Of a stretch of DNA of 64,000 bases, positions 63,954 to 64,000 are shown piece after piece. The translations under genes and the position numbers were made by a program. Source of the stretch: Bacillus massilinigeriensis (lineage in GTDB: Bacteria > Bacillota > Bacilli > Bacillales > Cytobacillaceae); the NCBI RefSeq assembly GCF_900117315.1, contig NZ_LT630337.1:3944628-4008627 (forward strand), given 5' to 3'. The notes below the pieces were generated by a model, which ran no database searches, had not been told where the DNA came from, and saw nothing but the letters and a program-made list of their open reading frames with translations. Within the stretch, counting starts at the first letter, position 1, and each line of letters starts with the position of its first letter.

Positions 63954-64000
63954 TTATTTTAGCTTTTTAAGGATTTTTTCCTTCAGTTCCTCTTCAGATA
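63954..64000 (-). CDS. C-terminus of an unidentified protein (enters from right edge)
   Basis: Fourteen codons, ending SEEELKEKILKKLK and a TAA, with a terminator 11 bases after. The charged helix is typical of small Bacillus proteins but identifies nothing. The gene lies upstream of ywfO on the same strand. Confidence 0.5.
   Translation of the reverse strand, partial: SEEELKEKILKKLK

Overview
The window is a contiguous piece of chromosome from an endospore-forming member of the Bacillaceae. It looks close to Neobacillus or an environmental Bacillus rather than to B. subtilis itself. Evidence is the low GC, AGGAGG-type ribosome binding sites, spore genes (spoIIR, spo0F, a pbpG-like penicillin-binding protein), and a gene order from the atp operon to ywfO that largely matches the B. 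subtilis ywh-ywj-ywl region. A nuo operon start beside the atp operon, wecB between upp and atpI, and a fused IcmF mutase set it apart from B. subtilis. The assignment rests on gene order and remembered protein sequences, not on a search.

Layout. 1-4140: the 5' end of nuoA, a NERD-domain protein and a secreted RCC1-repeat/Big2 protein. 4594-12136: the complete F1Fo ATP synthase operon, atpZ-I-B-E-F-H-A-G-D-C (minus strand), with a sigma-A promoter and strong terminator. 12502-14323: wecB and upp. 15517-23722: glyA, ywlG, rpiB, a minimal chemoreceptor, ywlE, mntP, ywlC, ywlB, spoIIR. 23961-29253: prmC, prfA, a sporulation-type lipoprotein, tdk, rpmE, rho. 29569-38675: glpX, murA2, fsa, fbaA, spo0F, ywjG, pyrG, rpoE. 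39230-50548: a fatty-acid and branched-acyl-CoA degradation cluster (thl, hbd, two acyl-CoA dehydrogenases, a FadR-like TetR regulator, icmF, and a membrane Fe-S oxidoreductase on its own promoter). 50665-58987: cardiolipin synthase, a XapX peptide, argS, ywiB, speB/speE, pbpG. 59461-64000: ywhD, ywhC, ywhB, ywgA, ywfO and the tail of an unidentified gene.

How the genes connect. nuo and atp make and use proton motive force. glpX, fbaA and fsa serve gluconeogenesis and sugar-phosphate exchange beside murA. The 39-50 kb cluster can oxidise fatty acids and isomerise branched acyl-CoAs, sending electrons to menaquinone. FadR-type operators sit in both promoters of that cluster. pyrG carries the GGGCTCC start and terminator typical of CTP-sensitive reiterative transcription.

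The coding part is ordinary; the unusual material is intergenic. Four arrays of a TATCCGCG core and one of a TTCGCGAA core repeat every 20-21 bp, i.e. two helical turns. Three of the five are followed directly by an unrelated tandem array with a 35, 46 or 40 bp period. Two TATCCGCG arrays belong to a longer element present in opposite orientation on either side of ywhD-ywhC-ywhB. A DnaA-box cluster lies around the ywlC/ywlB junction. I saw no rRNA, tRNA, CRISPR array, transposase gene or prophage.
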